Source: Kiritimatiellota bacterium B12222
Lineage (GTDB): Bacteria; Verrucomicrobiota; Kiritimatiellia; SS1-B-03-39; UBA6053
DNA length: 64,000 bases
Assembly (NCBI GenBank): GCA_029719485.1
Contig: CP120722.1
Coordinates: 620,001-684,000, forward strand
Direction of reading: 5' to 3'
Below, piece after piece: positions 24,091 to 34,474 of the stretch. Below the pieces are notes generated by a model. It did no database searches, was not told the DNA's origin, and was given only the letters and a program-made list of their open reading frames with translations. A program made the translations under genes and the position numbers. Position 1 is the first letter of the stretch. The number at the start of each line of letters is the position of its first letter.

Positions 24091-27000
24091 ATGAAAAAAA
24101 GTAGCCCCTATAAATTAAATGTGCGATCTGCGTCGGCCATTTTCACAGTCACCTGTCTGTATCTGTCGATTGCACAGGCTGGTGATTCAACTTGGAGCGG
24201 AAGTGTTGATACAGATTTTAACAAGCCGAGTAACTGGGTAGATAATGGTGACGGTCAAGGACCGTCAGTCACAACCGGTGTTGCTTTCGATGGGGATACC
24301 GTAACCTCTGAGGTCACCGCAAATACAACTGCCAAAACACTGGGTGTAAATTCAGCAGGGGATGTGACTCTTGATGTGGATGATGAGAAAGTATTGACGG
24401 TTAGTGGGCCTGCCACAAACAGTGATGCGGCACTTACGGTAGAGGGGACAAGTAGTTTAACTGTATCGGGAGCGGGACAACTGGATGTAGTGAAAGGTCA
24501 GACCCACGTTGGTGTTGGAAGTGGTGAGAGTGGTACTTTGATTGTCGATGGCGGAACGGCAAACTTCGGAACGGCAGTGGGTGAGGGTGGAGATTTTGCA
24601 CGGGTGGTTATTGGGGGAAGTGAGGGAACCGGTACCCTCAACCTTAATTCTGGTACGGTCATGATCGGAAACGAGCTAAGCGCTGCGGAGACTCCGCTTG
24701 AATATGGTTCAATACGAGTAGGCTTAGGTGCGGGAGCGGTAGGAGTCGTGAATCAAACCGGTGGTACTTTTGATGCTAGCTATTCGGGCAGCCTTGCGAT
24801 CGGACAAGATGGAGGAACGGGTACGTATAATTTGTCATCCGGGGCTGCGATCATCGGTGGCGGTAAACAAACCTTCTTCCATGTGGGTCGCGGAAATGGA
24901 ACCTTGGGAACCCTGAATCTTTCAGGAGATGCGACCTTTAATATTGGCGTCGGTTCTGAACCCGAGGATTACGCTTTCTTCTATGTTGGATCTCAGCATG
25001 CGAGTGCGGAGGGACATGTCAATCAGTCAGGAACATCGATTTTCACTGCGGAAAGAACATTACTTTATATCGGGAATGACGACTTTAATGCGACTGGGAC
25101 GTACACGATTGGAGATAGTGCGCAATTGATCAGTACGTCTTCTCATCCAAGTAGCAGTGGAGATCGTATTCGTCTCGGGACTGCAGATGGGGGTACGGGT
25201 ACTTTCAACCAGAATGGAAGTTCTCTGGTGGATCTTCAGAATGGTGGCAAAGTAAATATTGTGGGCGCTACCTCTGCGTACAATTTAAATGGAGGCACGC
25301 TCCAGGTGGGTGGTGAAAATGGTATTCGTGGGGATGGAGCTTTTAACTTGGGTGGCGGAACGATCAAAGTGATTGAATCTGATTTGACCAGTTCAGTGGA
25401 TGCCACCCTGGTGGATTCCACGGCCTCAACCGTGGATACCAATGGATTGAATGCTACGCTCTCCGGAGATCTCACGGGTACCGGCGCTCTGGCGAAAACC
25501 GGAAGTGGCGGGTTGACCTTGAGCGGAAGCAATAGTTTTGGAATTTTGGAGGTGGATGAAGGCTCAACGGCTATCACCGGAACAACTACTCTTAATGAAC
25601 CTACTTCAAACTCTAATCCAGCTCTCACGGTGAACAACGGCAGTTCGCTGACTGTGGATGGGGCAGGCGAGTTGAATGTGGTGAAGGGTCAGACCCGGGT
25701 GGGGTATGGAAGTGGAGAGATGGGAAGTCTGACCGTAGATGGTGGTACGGCAAACTTGGGAACAGCAACTGGGGAAAGTTATGATTTTGCTCGGACGGTG
25801 ATTGGTGGAGACGGAGGTACTGGAACCTTGAATTTGGAGGAGGGGACGATTCAAATTGGCAATGCGGGTACCGGAACGGGAAGTGACAATTATGGTTCGT
25901 TGCGGATCGGTTTGGATGCCGGATCTGTAGGTGTCTTCAATCAAAACGGCGGAGTGTTCAATGCTGAAAATTCAGGCAGCATGTCCATTGGTCAGGATGG
26001 CGGTACGGGTACGTATACTCTATCGTCTGGTTCTGCGGTGTTAGGTGGACTGAAAAAATTTCATCTTCATGTGGGCCGGAATAACAGTCTGGGTAATTTC
26101 AATATTTCCGGAGATGCAACAGTGCAGATGGGCAGTGCATCTCCCCTCGACCCAAGCGCTGATGGCTATGCATTCTTCCATGTGGGAAATTATGGAACAG
26201 ACCCAGTAGGGCATGTCACCCAGTCGGGCAGCTCAACATTTACTACTGAGCGAACACTGATTTACATGGGTAATGTAGAGACGGGAACCGGTAGTTATAC
26301 GATCGGTGATGATGCGCAGTTGATCAGTCTTTCGTCACACCCCAGCAGTAGTGGTGACCGTATCCGGCTCGGATTTAATGATGAAACGGATACGGCGACT
26401 GGTATGGGTACTTTTACTCAGAATGGAAACTCATTGGTGGATCTTCAGGATGGTGGCAAAGTAAACATTGTGGGGAACAGCTCTGCTTACAATTTAAATG
26501 GAGGCACGCTACAGGTGGGTGGTGATAACGGTATTCATGGAGATGGCGCATTCAATCTGGGTGGTGGAACGATCAAAGTGATTGAATCTGATTTAACTAG
26601 TTCAGTGGATACCCAATTGGTGGCCGGCACAACTTCGACTGTGGATACCAATAGCTTGGGTGCAACATTTTCCGGTGATGTGACGGGTGAAGGTAACTTG
26701 GTTAAAAGGGGCGCAGGCACGATGACATTAACCGGTGTGAATGATGTGTATGGGATTTCGACCTTCGAGGGTACGGCGGCCATTACCTCTGGGACGCATA
26801 CGGTTGACAAATTTACGACAGGCGCGTTTTCGGACTCAGGGTCGCATGGGACGCTTGATGTTTCTGGGGGTACGATTCATGTCACTGGCGTGAGTGAAGA
26901 TTATCCGGCCTTTTATATTGGAGGGGGAAGTACAACCACTGGAAAAAATGAAGGCTTTTTGAATTTCTCTGCGGGAACGATTAATATTGGAGAAGAGGCG

Positions 27001-29529
27001 ACCCCAAATGGACGTGCTGATATGTATGTGGGTGGATTTGGCGGGGCTGATTCTGAAGGCACTGTCACTCAAACGGGGGGTACTGTAAATAAGTTTTCAG
27101 AAAATGGCGTTCTCCATATTGGAAACCAATCCACCGGTACTTATAATTTACAAGACGGGGCGATGTATTTCTATGGAAACAATGGCATGGTTTTGGGGCG
27201 TTCTGGCGCTACCCATGCTGGGACGGGTACCCTGAATGTTTCAGGTGGTACGCTTATTTTTAATGACGGTACAGATCTTCTTCTCGGTGGTGCTCAAGAC
27301 AGTGAGCCGGAAACGGGGTCCGGAACGGTAAATCAAACCGATGGAACGGTTTCGTTGAAAAACAACGGAAACATGGTGATCGGCCAGCGTGGCGGTGGAG
27401 TATACAACCTTGACGGTGGCGTGCTTGAAGTCAGTGGTTCTATTAACCGCAACACGACCGCAGGCAGCAGCAACCTGAACCTCGGCGGTGGCACCCTGCG
27501 CGCCATCGAGTCGGATCTCAAGATTGCTTCAGGGGTGATCACGACCTTGGCTGCCTTTTCTAACACGACCATCGATACCAATGGATTTGATGTAGTGATT
27601 GAAGATGGTCTTTCTGGAACGGGAACCTTCACCAAAGTGAATAGTGGAAATTTTGAACTTGGCGGTACAACTACCCTATCTGGAACTTCTGTTAACGCTG
27701 GTGATGGTAACATTGTCATTGGAAGTGCAGCGGCCGGCACAGGAGTGCTTAACCTCAATACGGGTGCGGCATTGAATAGCGACGATTCGACAGGCTCTGG
27801 GTCTTCAAGTATATGGGTCGGAGACGGTGGGAGAGGTACTGTGAACATTGATGGTGGATCGATTGACTTACGCTACTACGCAAATAATGTGGCAACATTC
27901 CTCGTCGGAGCAAACGGAGGAGACGGAACCGTAAACATGAATGATGGTCTCATCACAGTGACGGAAGGCTCTGCTGGAGCTTACAGTGTAATTGTTGTAG
28001 GTGCTCTCGGAGGCACTGGGGAATTCAATCAGAGGGGCGGAACGATTAATCAAAATGGATTAGCTAATTTGCAGGTTGGTACTTTCAGTGGGACGGGAAC
28101 TTTTTCGATGACCAATGATTCAGTGTTTACCCAGAATAACGCTACCAATTTTATTGGAGAGGGAGCCACAGGTAACGCTACGGTAAACTTCTTGGATAAT
28201 GCATCTTTTGAGCAGACCGTTACTACAGATACGTACGTTGCTCAGAGTGGAGCGCTTTCTGTAATTAATCAAAACGACGCCTCTAATGTCACCTGGCGGG
28301 GATTTTTCTTGGTCGGTCGCGGTTCAGGTGCTGACGGAACGTATAATTTGATTGATGGAAATTTAAGCTTCGACTCTGCTTATGTTAACTTTGGATATGA
28401 CGAAACGAGTTCAGGCACTCTGAATCAATTGGGGGGAGTTCTTTCTGCCAATGGGTCTTCATTTACAATAGGACGAGAAGGTGATGGAGATTACGCCATG
28501 AGTAACGGGCAGGCTACGTTTAATGTGGGCCTTGTATTAGCTGCGGCAGCGACTTCCAGAGGAACGGTTAACCAAACAGGAGGCACGGTCACTGTCGGTA
28601 GCGGTCAAAAACTCAGCTTCGGTTCTGGTACCGGGACCTACAACCTCGAGGGGGGCACCTTGGCCATTGGCGGTACGAATGGTATCAGTCAAGGTGCTGG
28701 TTCAGCTTCCATTCATCTGGGAGGTGGAACGATCAAAGTGATTGAATCTGATTTAAGTACGAGCGTGGATATGACCACGGTGGACGCGACCACGTCGGTG
28801 ATCGATACCAACGGGAACAATGCCAGCTTTAACGGTGCGTTCGGGGGGACGGGGTTGGTACGTAAATCGGGGGCAGGATCGATGTCGGTCAACTCCACGA
28901 CCAGCACGGCCGATTTTGAAGTGACGGGCGGTACACTTGACGGTCTGGGTGCTACCACGGGATCTATCGCCGTCAGCGCGGGCGGCACCTTGGCTGGCGG
29001 CATTTCTGTTGGCGGTACAACTACGATTCAGTCTGGTGCTGCCCATGCACCTGGTTTCTCTCCGGGTGCGGTTTATAGTGCAGGGTCCTATTTGTTGTCT
29101 GACGGCGCCACACTTTATCTGGAGCTGGGTGGTTTAGATGAAGGAAGCGGGAGCTTTACGTCTCCGTCCACTGGTGACTTTGATCAGTTGCTTTATGGGG
29201 GAGGTATTACGATTGAGGACAATGCAAATCTTGTGATCTCCAGCTACAACACATACGTGCCGGAGATCGGGGATCGTTTTAACATTCTGCTCACGGATGA
29301 AGTGATTGCCTTTGGCAGTGGAGTCAATGTTACTGGTTCGGGATTGCTCAGTGGATTTAGCTTTTCGGTTACAGAGGAGTCGGGTCAGAGTTTTGGTGGC
29401 ACTTCGGGTTTAAATGCCCTGCAACTGACTGTGATTCCAGAACCCGCCACATGGGTGATGATGGTGATGGTGATAGGATTGGGGTTTGTGACTTGTCGTC
29501 GTCGCGTACGGCCCATGCGCAAAAAGTAA
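24091..29529 (+). CDS. Giant secreted beta-strand-repeat protein with PEP-CTERM sorting tail
   Basis: The 1812-residue product has a signal peptide (KLNVRSASAIFTVTCLYLSI, then AQA) and about 1600 residues of glycine/threonine/asparagine-rich repeats of the autotransporter-associated beta-strand type (GTGTLNLSGG-like and GTVNQTGGT-like units), predicting a long right-handed beta-helix. The C-terminus has a PEP-CTERM signal: VIPEPATW, a hydrophobic helix, then RRRVRPMRKK. PEP-CTERM proteins are processed by an exosortase, usually tied to exopolysaccharide; none is in the window. There is no outer-membrane autotransporter barrel. Large internal duplications exist: about 24429-25600 and 25621-26760 are homologous, and a KVIESDL-containing module recurs at about 25370, 26578, 27499 and 28737. 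I chose ATG 24091 after GGAGAGG over ATG 24043 because the signal peptide follows it. Confidence 0.9.
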   Translation: MKKSSPYKLNVRSASAIFTVTCLYLSIAQAGDSTWSGSVDTDFNKPSNWVDNGDGQGPSVTTGVAFDGDTVTSEVTANTTAKTLGVNSAGDVTLDVDDEKVLTVSGPATNSDAALTVEGTSSLTVSGAGQLDVVKGQTHVGVGSGESGTLIVDGGTANFGTAVGEGGDFARVVIGGSEGTGTLNLNSGTVMIGNELSAAETPLEYGSIRVGLGAGAVGVVNQTGGTFDASYSGSLAIGQDGGTGTYNLSSGAAIIGGGKQTFFHVGRGNGTLGTLNLSGDATFNIGVGSEPEDYAFFYVGSQHASAEGHVNQSGTSIFTAERTLLYIGNDDFNATGTYTIGDSAQLISTSSHPSSSGDRIRLGTADGGTGTFNQNGSSLVDLQNGGKVNIVGATSAYNLNGGTLQVGGENGIRGDGAFNLGGGTIKVIESDLTSSVDATLVDSTASTVDTNGLNATLSGDLTGTGALAKTGSGGLTLSGSNSFGILEVDEGSTAITGTTTLNEPTSNSNPALTVNNGSSLTVDGAGELNVVKGQTRVGYGSGEMGSLTVDGGTANLGTATGESYDFARTVIGGDGGTGTLNLEEGTIQIGNAGTGTGSDNYGSLRIGLDAGSVGVFNQNGGVFNAENSGSMSIGQDGGTGTYTLSSGSAVLGGLKKFHLHVGRNNSLGNFNISGDATVQMGSASPLDPSADGYAFFHVGNYGTDPVGHVTQSGSSTFTTERTLIYMGNVETGTGSYTIGDDAQLISLSSHPSSSGDRIRLGFNDETDTATGMGTFTQNGNSLVDLQDGGKVNIVGNSSAYNLNGGTLQVGGDNGIHGDGAFNLGGGTIKVIESDLTSSVDTQLVAGTTSTVDTNSLGATFSGDVTGEGNLVKRGAGTMTLTGVNDVYGISTFEGTAAITSGTHTVDKFTTGAFSDSGSHGTLDVSGGTIHVTGVSEDYPAFYIGGGSTTTGKNEGFLNFSAGTINIGEEATPNGRADMYVGGFGGADSEGTVTQTGGTVNKFSENGVLHIGNQSTGTYNLQDGAMYFYGNNGMVLGRSGATHAGTGTLNVSGGTLIFNDGTDLLLGGAQDSEPETGSGTVNQTDGTVSLKNNGNMVIGQRGGGVYNLDGGVLEVSGSINRNTTAGSSNLNLGGGTLRAIESDLKIASGVITTLAAFSNTTIDTNGFDVVIEDGLSGTGTFTKVNSGNFELGGTTTLSGTSVNAGDGNIVIGSAAAGTGVLNLNTGAALNSDDSTGSGSSSIWVGDGGRGTVNIDGGSIDLRYYANNVATFLVGANGGDGTVNMNDGLITVTEGSAGAYSVIVVGALGGTGEFNQRGGTINQNGLANLQVGTFSGTGTFSMTNDSVFTQNNATNFIGEGATGNATVNFLDNASFEQTVTTDTYVAQSGALSVINQNDASNVTWRGFFLVGRGSGADGTYNLIDGNLSFDSAYVNFGYDETSSGTLNQLGGVLSANGSSFTIGREGDGDYAMSNGQATFNVGLVLAAAATSRGTVNQTGGTVTVGSGQKLSFGSGTGTYNLEGGTLAIGGTNGISQGAGSASIHLGGGTIKVIESDLSTSVDMTTVDATTSVIDTNGNNASFNGAFGGTGLVRKSGAGSMSVNSTTSTADFEVTGGTLDGLGATTGSIAVSAGGTLAGGISVGGTTTIQSGAAHAPGFSPGAVYSAGSYLLSDGATLYLELGGLDEGSGSFTSPSTGDFDQLLYGGGITIEDNANLVISSYNTYVPEIGDRFNILLTDEVIAFGSGVNVTGSGLLSGFSFSVTEESGQSFGGTSGLNALQLTVIPEPATWVMMVMVIGLGFVTCRRRVRPMRKK

Positions 29530-29559
29530 GTTGTCTCTACTTGTTTTGGTTCGATGAAG

Positions 29560-29587
29560 GTCCTCCCGTATCGGGAGGGCTTTTTGT
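29560..29587 (+). terminator. Rho-independent terminator of the surface-protein gene
   Basis: A 7-bp GC stem CCTCCCG/CGGGAGG (29562-29568 with 29572-29578) and a 3-nt loop are followed by GCTTTTTG. It lies 30 nt after the stop codon. Confidence 0.85.
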
Positions 29588-29748
29588 TGGGAGCTTTCAG
29601 ATGCATGGAGGATGCCCAAAGCGCAATGACCCGTTCACCGTTTGCCTTAGGAGTGCATGCCTCACAATAGGGTTGTAAGAAGTTCTGCGTGATGTCTGGT
29701 ATTTTGGTGAGTGTTTGAGGTGAGGGTGAAACGGTCGCAGAACCCCAC

Positions 29749-29779
29749 AAAAAAAGCCCCGGGATAAACCGGGGCTTTG
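29749..29779 (-). terminator. Rho-independent terminator of the gap-pgk-tpiA-secG operon
   Basis: Read on the minus strand, an 8-bp stem AGCCCCGG/CCGGGGCT with a 6-nt loop is followed by seven T residues. It lies about 25 nt beyond the secG stop. Confidence 0.88.
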
Positions 29780-29802
29780 GCAACTTGTGAAAGCAGAATG
29801 AG

Positions 29803-30177
29803 TTATTCTGAATCAGCAGGAGCATCGACCGGAGGAAGTTCCGCAGTTTCAGCACCTTCTGTAGTGATGCTGTTGGCATCGGTCGTTGCGGTGATACTGG
29901 GTTCTTCGATGGTTTCTTCAATGACCACTTGGCCGGTGCGGGAATAAAGTACCGCCAAGCCTACAGTGTTCAGTAAAAAGATGCTCGCAAACACGATGGT
30001 TGCTTTGGTCAACACATTGCCAGTACGGGCGCCGAAAAGCTGTTCGCTCATGCCGCCCCCACCTAATGCGCCACCCAGTCCGCCTCCACTTTTGGAGGGT
30101 TGAACCAAGATGATCAAGGTCAGCAAGATGCTGACCAAGATCTCGACCACAATTAAAAGTCCGATAAGAATGTTCAT
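29803..30177 (-). CDS. secG: Preprotein translocase subunit SecG
   Basis: SecG is the small SecYEG channel subunit. The 124-residue product has two membrane helices (about 3-22 and 55-77) joined by the diagnostic glycine-rich cytoplasmic loop with QPSKSGGGLGGALGGGGMSE and FGARTGNVLTKAT. The C-terminal 40 residues are an acidic/threonine-rich extension beyond the usual family length and carry no known domain. It is the last gene of the glycolytic operon, 9 nt after tpiA, an arrangement also seen in other bacteria where secG follows tpiA. Confidence 0.93.
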   Translation of the reverse strand: MNILIGLLIVVEILVSILLTLIILVQPSKSGGGLGGALGGGGMSEQLFGARTGNVLTKATIVFASIFLLNTVGLAVLYSRTGQVVIEETIEEPSITATTDANSITTEGAETAELPPVDAPADSE

Positions 30178-30186
30178 ATCGAACCC

Positions 30187-30948
30187 TTACGCTTCAATCG
30201 CAGCTTTGACAATACCAATAAATGATGTTGCGTCCAAAGCGGCTCCGCCTATGAGACCACCGTCGATGTCCGGTTTGGACAGCAATTCTGCGGCATTGCC
30301 GGGTTTCATGCTGCCGCCGTATTGAATACGAACGGTGTCGGCTGTGGCCTGGCTGCTTAATTCAACCAGCAAAGAGCGGATGAAGGCGTGAACTTCCTGT
30401 GCCTGTTCGGGACTGGCGGTTTTGCCGGTACCGATGGCCCAAACGGGTTCGTAAGCGATGACGATGTTTTTGAAGTCGGCTTCGGAAAGTCCGGCCAATC
30501 CACCGTTGATTTGGGTACGAATCACGTCTTCGATTTTGTCGGCTTCACGTTCTTCGAGGGTTTCGCCCACACAAACGATGGGTTTCAGGCCGGCAGCCAA
30601 AGCGGCGACGGTCTTTTTGTTGACGGATTCGTCGGTTTCACCAAAGTACTGACGGCGTTCGCTGTGTCCGAGGATCACGTAACGGCAGTATTGTTCGCGC
30701 AGCATTTCAGCAGAGATTTCACCGGTGTAGGCGCCAGAAGCTTCGTAGTGCATGTTTTGTGCACCGACGGCGATTTGGGTGCCGGATACGGCTTGGCTCA
30801 CGGCGCTGATGGCGGTGAAGGGAGGGCAAAGGACTACGTCTACTTTGGCTTCGGAATCGAGATCCCGTTTGATGGCGCCTGCGAGGTTTTCGGCCTCGGA
30901 GACGGTTTTGTTCATCTTCCAGTTACCTGCAATAATTTTTTTTCTCAT
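30187..30948 (-). CDS. tpiA: Triosephosphate isomerase
   Basis: Interconverts dihydroxyacetone phosphate and glyceraldehyde 3-phosphate. The 253-residue protein has the active-site segments GNWKMNKT (lysine), ILGHSERRQ (histidine) and AYEPVWAIGTGKTAS (catalytic glutamate and the flexible phosphate-gripping loop), and the C-terminal phosphate-binding IQYGGS and LIGGAAL. It is the third gene of the operon, 16 nt after pgk. Confidence 0.97.
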   Translation of the reverse strand: MRKKIIAGNWKMNKTVSEAENLAGAIKRDLDSEAKVDVVLCPPFTAISAVSQAVSGTQIAVGAQNMHYEASGAYTGEISAEMLREQYCRYVILGHSERRQYFGETDESVNKKTVAALAAGLKPIVCVGETLEEREADKIEDVIRTQINGGLAGLSEADFKNIVIAYEPVWAIGTGKTASPEQAQEVHAFIRSLLVELSSQATADTVRIQYGGSMKPGNAAELLSKPDIDGGLIGGAALDATSFIGIVKAAIEA

Positions 30949-30964
30949 AAGTTTTCTCAGTTGA

Positions 30965-32170
30965 TTATTTGTCGGAGAGGGCGTCGAGTCCGGGGAGAAC
31001 TTTGCCTTCCATTAATTCAAGACTTGCCCCGCCACCGGTAGAGATGTGGGTGATTTTGTCATCAAGTTTGGCTTGTTTGATCGCCGCCACGGAGTCGCCC
31101 CCACCGATGATGCTGATGCAGTCGGTATTGTCGGCAACGGCTTGAGCGATGGTAAAGGTACCGTCCGCAAAGGTTGGCATTTCGAAGCAACCCATGGGGC
31201 CGTTCCAAACCACAGTTTTGGCAGATGCAATTTCAGCGGCAAACAATTTTTGGGTTTCAGGACCAATGTCCATGCCTTCCCAGCCGTCGGGGATATCGCC
31301 CGCAACAATTTGGGTGTTGCAGTCATTGCTGAAGTCATCACCGATTTTGTTGTCGATAGGCAACAAGAGTTTTACACCTTTTGCTTTGGCATCGGCCATA
31401 ATTTGGGTGGCCAATTCCATTTTGTCATCTTCGTGAATGGATCCACCGATCTTCTGGCCCATGGCTTTGAAGAAGGTGTAGGCCATACCGCCGCCGATGA
31501 GCAGGGTGTCGACTTTGTCCATCAAGTTGATGACGACGTCAATTTTACCGGAGATTTTTGCACCACCGATGATGGCCACGAAAGGATGCTCGGGGGCTTC
31601 CAAGGTTTTGGCCAAGTAGTTAATTTCTTTTTCGAGGAGCAGGCCGGCGGCGCAGTCTTCGATGTAGGCGGTTACACCTGCTGTGGAGGCATGAGCGCGG
31701 TGAGCGGTGCCGAAAGCGTCGTTCACATACACTTCGCCTAAACCAGCAAGGGCTTTGGTGAAGGTGGCTTTGTCTTCTTCGCTGCAGCCTTTGCCTTCTT
31801 CTTCTGGATAGAAACGCAGGTTTTCGAGCAAGAGGATTTCACCGGCTTGGAGGGCCGCCGCTTTGGCTTGTGCATCTTCGCCGACGGAGTCGGTAGCGAA
31901 GGCAACGGGTTTTCCGAGTTTAGCGGAAAGGGCGGCCGCCACTGGTTTGAGGGTGAACTCGGGTTTTACTTCGCCTTTAGGGCGACCGAGGTGACTCATC
32001 AAAATAATAGAAGCGTTTTGTTCCAGCAAGTACTGGATGGTCGGCAGAGCCGCAACAATCCGGGTGTCATCACCGACGGATCCGTCATCATTCACGGGGA
32101 CGTTAAAATCAACCCGCATCAGGACTTTTTTGCCCTGAACATCAATATCTTTAACAGTTTTTTTATTCAT
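30965..32170 (-). CDS. pgk: Phosphoglycerate kinase
   Basis: Transfers phosphate from 1,3-bisphosphoglycerate to ADP. The 401-residue protein has RVDFNVPV, SHLGRPKG, the hinge region with IIGGAKISGKI and the nucleotide loop SIIGGGDS. I start it at ATG 32170 (MNKKTVKDID), which follows AAGGATAGAG, because the upstream in-frame extension to 32242 reads through the intercistronic hairpin and lacks homology. The family's usual length (about 395-400) agrees. Confidence 0.96.
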   Translation of the reverse strand: MNKKTVKDIDVQGKKVLMRVDFNVPVNDDGSVGDDTRIVAALPTIQYLLEQNASIILMSHLGRPKGEVKPEFTLKPVAAALSAKLGKPVAFATDSVGEDAQAKAAALQAGEILLLENLRFYPEEEGKGCSEEDKATFTKALAGLGEVYVNDAFGTAHRAHASTAGVTAYIEDCAAGLLLEKEINYLAKTLEAPEHPFVAIIGGAKISGKIDVVINLMDKVDTLLIGGGMAYTFFKAMGQKIGGSIHEDDKMELATQIMADAKAKGVKLLLPIDNKIGDDFSNDCNTQIVAGDIPDGWEGMDIGPETQKLFAAEIASAKTVVWNGPMGCFEMPTFADGTFTIAQAVADNTDCISIIGGGDSVAAIKQAKLDDKITHISTGGGASLELMEGKVLPGLDALSDK

Positions 32171-32193
32171 AAAATCTCTATCCTTAAGCGCAA

Positions 32194-32231
32194 GACATCC
32201 CGAAGCCTTCCGTAGAATTCTTCGGGATGTC
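32194..32231 (-). promoter_or_regulatory. Intercistronic hairpin between gap and pgk
   Basis: GACATCCCGAAG (32194-32205) and CTTCGGGATGTC (32220-32231) form a perfect 12-bp stem with a 14-nt loop in the 84-nt gap between gap and pgk. No U-tract follows, so it is more likely an RNA processing or stabilising element than a terminator. It could make gap mRNA more abundant than pgk mRNA. Confidence 0.7.
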
Positions 32232-32254
32232 AATTCGTTCATGCTGAGTTTTGA

Positions 32255-33313
<1,059 letters not shown>

Positions 33314-33329
33314 TTAACGACACCCGCGC

Positions 33330-33358
33330 GATATACCCCAATAGTGGCAATAGGTCAA
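33330..33358 (-). promoter_or_regulatory. Sigma70-type promoter of the gap operon
   Basis: On the minus strand, TTGACC (33358-33353) and TATATC (33335-33330) are separated by exactly 17 nt. A start about 7 nt downstream would give a leader of about 60-65 nt before the gap start codon. Confidence 0.7.
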
Positions 33359-33648
33359 ACATGTTTATAGATAAGTTTCTGATAATTAAGACAATCTATA
33401 TCCTAAATAAAAGGGTCAGGTGGGGCATTTTGTGGAGAAAGAAGGGGTTTTAGCAGTTGTGTGCGCTTGTTTGCCGTTTATGGGGCGTGAATCCTGAGTT
33501 GGATGCGGAGGAAGAGAATTTTTTTCAGACGGTTTTAGGGTGGTTTGGGGTCATGGAAGCGCTCAAGTCCTTTATCCATTGACAGCTCGGATGGGAGAGC
33601 GCATGAAAATAGCTCTGAGTTCACTTCAACAGCCCACAGTACTTCCTT
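33359..33648. promoter_or_regulatory. Divergent gap/cmoA intergenic region
   Basis: No gene is seen in these 290 bp. A perfect TTGACA at 33579-33584 points toward cmoA, but the matching -10 (CATGAA or similar, about 33602) is poor, so a cmoA promoter here is only tentative. The AT-rich part at 33360-33420 belongs to the upstream side of the gap promoter. Confidence 0.3.
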
Positions 33649-34368
33649 ATGCGTGACAATATTTATCATCAACAAGATGCCGCGGTGTCTTCTTTCGAAT
33701 TTAATGAAGCGGTGGCCAAGGTCTTTCCGGATATGATTGCGCGTTCAGTTCCGGGTTATGCGGCGACTCTGCGGTTGATTGGCTCGATTGCGGATCGATA
33801 TGTTCGCCCGGGAAGTCGGGTATTTGATTTGGGATGTTCGTTAGGCGCTGCCAGTTTTTCGGTACAGCGGCAAATTGGTGATCGGGCTGAAATTACTGCG
33901 GTTGATTTATCAGAGGCGATGATCAAAAATTTGACACAGCAGGTGCAGCAGGAAAAGATTGGCTCCATTCATCCTCGTTTGGAAGATGTGAGAGAGACAC
34001 ATATTTGCGATGCTCGCCTTACCGTGCTCAATTTTACTTTGCAATTTGTACCCGTGGCTGACCGATTGTCCTTATTAAGGAGAATTGCCCAAGGAACCTT
34101 GCCGGGCGGTGTTTTGGTGTTGTCGGAAAAGATTTCGTTTGAAGATCCCGTCGTACAAGAAGAAATGCGCACATTGCACGAGGCGTTTAAAAAAGAAAAT
34201 GGATATTCGGAATTGGAAATTAGTCGCAAACGGGCGGCCATAGAAGAAGTGTTGATTCCGGAAACCATCGCGGTTCATCAACAACGATTGCGTGATGCCG
34301 GCTTCAGTCGTAGCCAAGTGTGGTTACAGTGTTTCAACTTTGTATCGTTATTGGCGTTTAAAGATTAA
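33649..34368 (+). CDS. cmoA: Carboxy-S-adenosyl-L-methionine synthase CmoA
   Basis: CmoA makes carboxy-SAM from SAM and prephenate, the donor that CmoB uses to build the cmo5U34 wobble modification in tRNA. The 239-residue protein matches the family closely: FPDMIARSVPGYAATLRLIG, the SAM motif VFDLGCSLGAAS, the conserved LNFTLQFVP, LPGGVLVLSEKISFED and the C-terminal ENGYSELEISRKR. The partner cmoB is 11 kb downstream in the same window. The start lacks a strong ribosome-binding site. Confidence 0.95.
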   Translation: MRDNIYHQQDAAVSSFEFNEAVAKVFPDMIARSVPGYAATLRLIGSIADRYVRPGSRVFDLGCSLGAASFSVQRQIGDRAEITAVDLSEAMIKNLTQQVQQEKIGSIHPRLEDVRETHICDARLTVLNFTLQFVPVADRLSLLRRIAQGTLPGGVLVLSEKISFEDPVVQEEMRTLHEAFKKENGYSELEISRKRAAIEEVLIPETIAVHQQRLRDAGFSRSQVWLQCFNFVSLLAFKD

Positions 34369-34474
34369 AAGTTGTGATGATCTCGATGGATAAGGTACAA
34401 ATTAGAAACTGGCATTGCTGCGCTGAATCAGGTCTTGTTCGATTTTAATGCTGTGAGGTGGTTTCACGAATAGG

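Noticed and set aside
25236-29046. Several long open frames antisense to the giant surface-protein gene
   Set aside because: They mirror the glycine/threonine repeats as proline/serine/valine strings, repeat with the same period and have no start signals.
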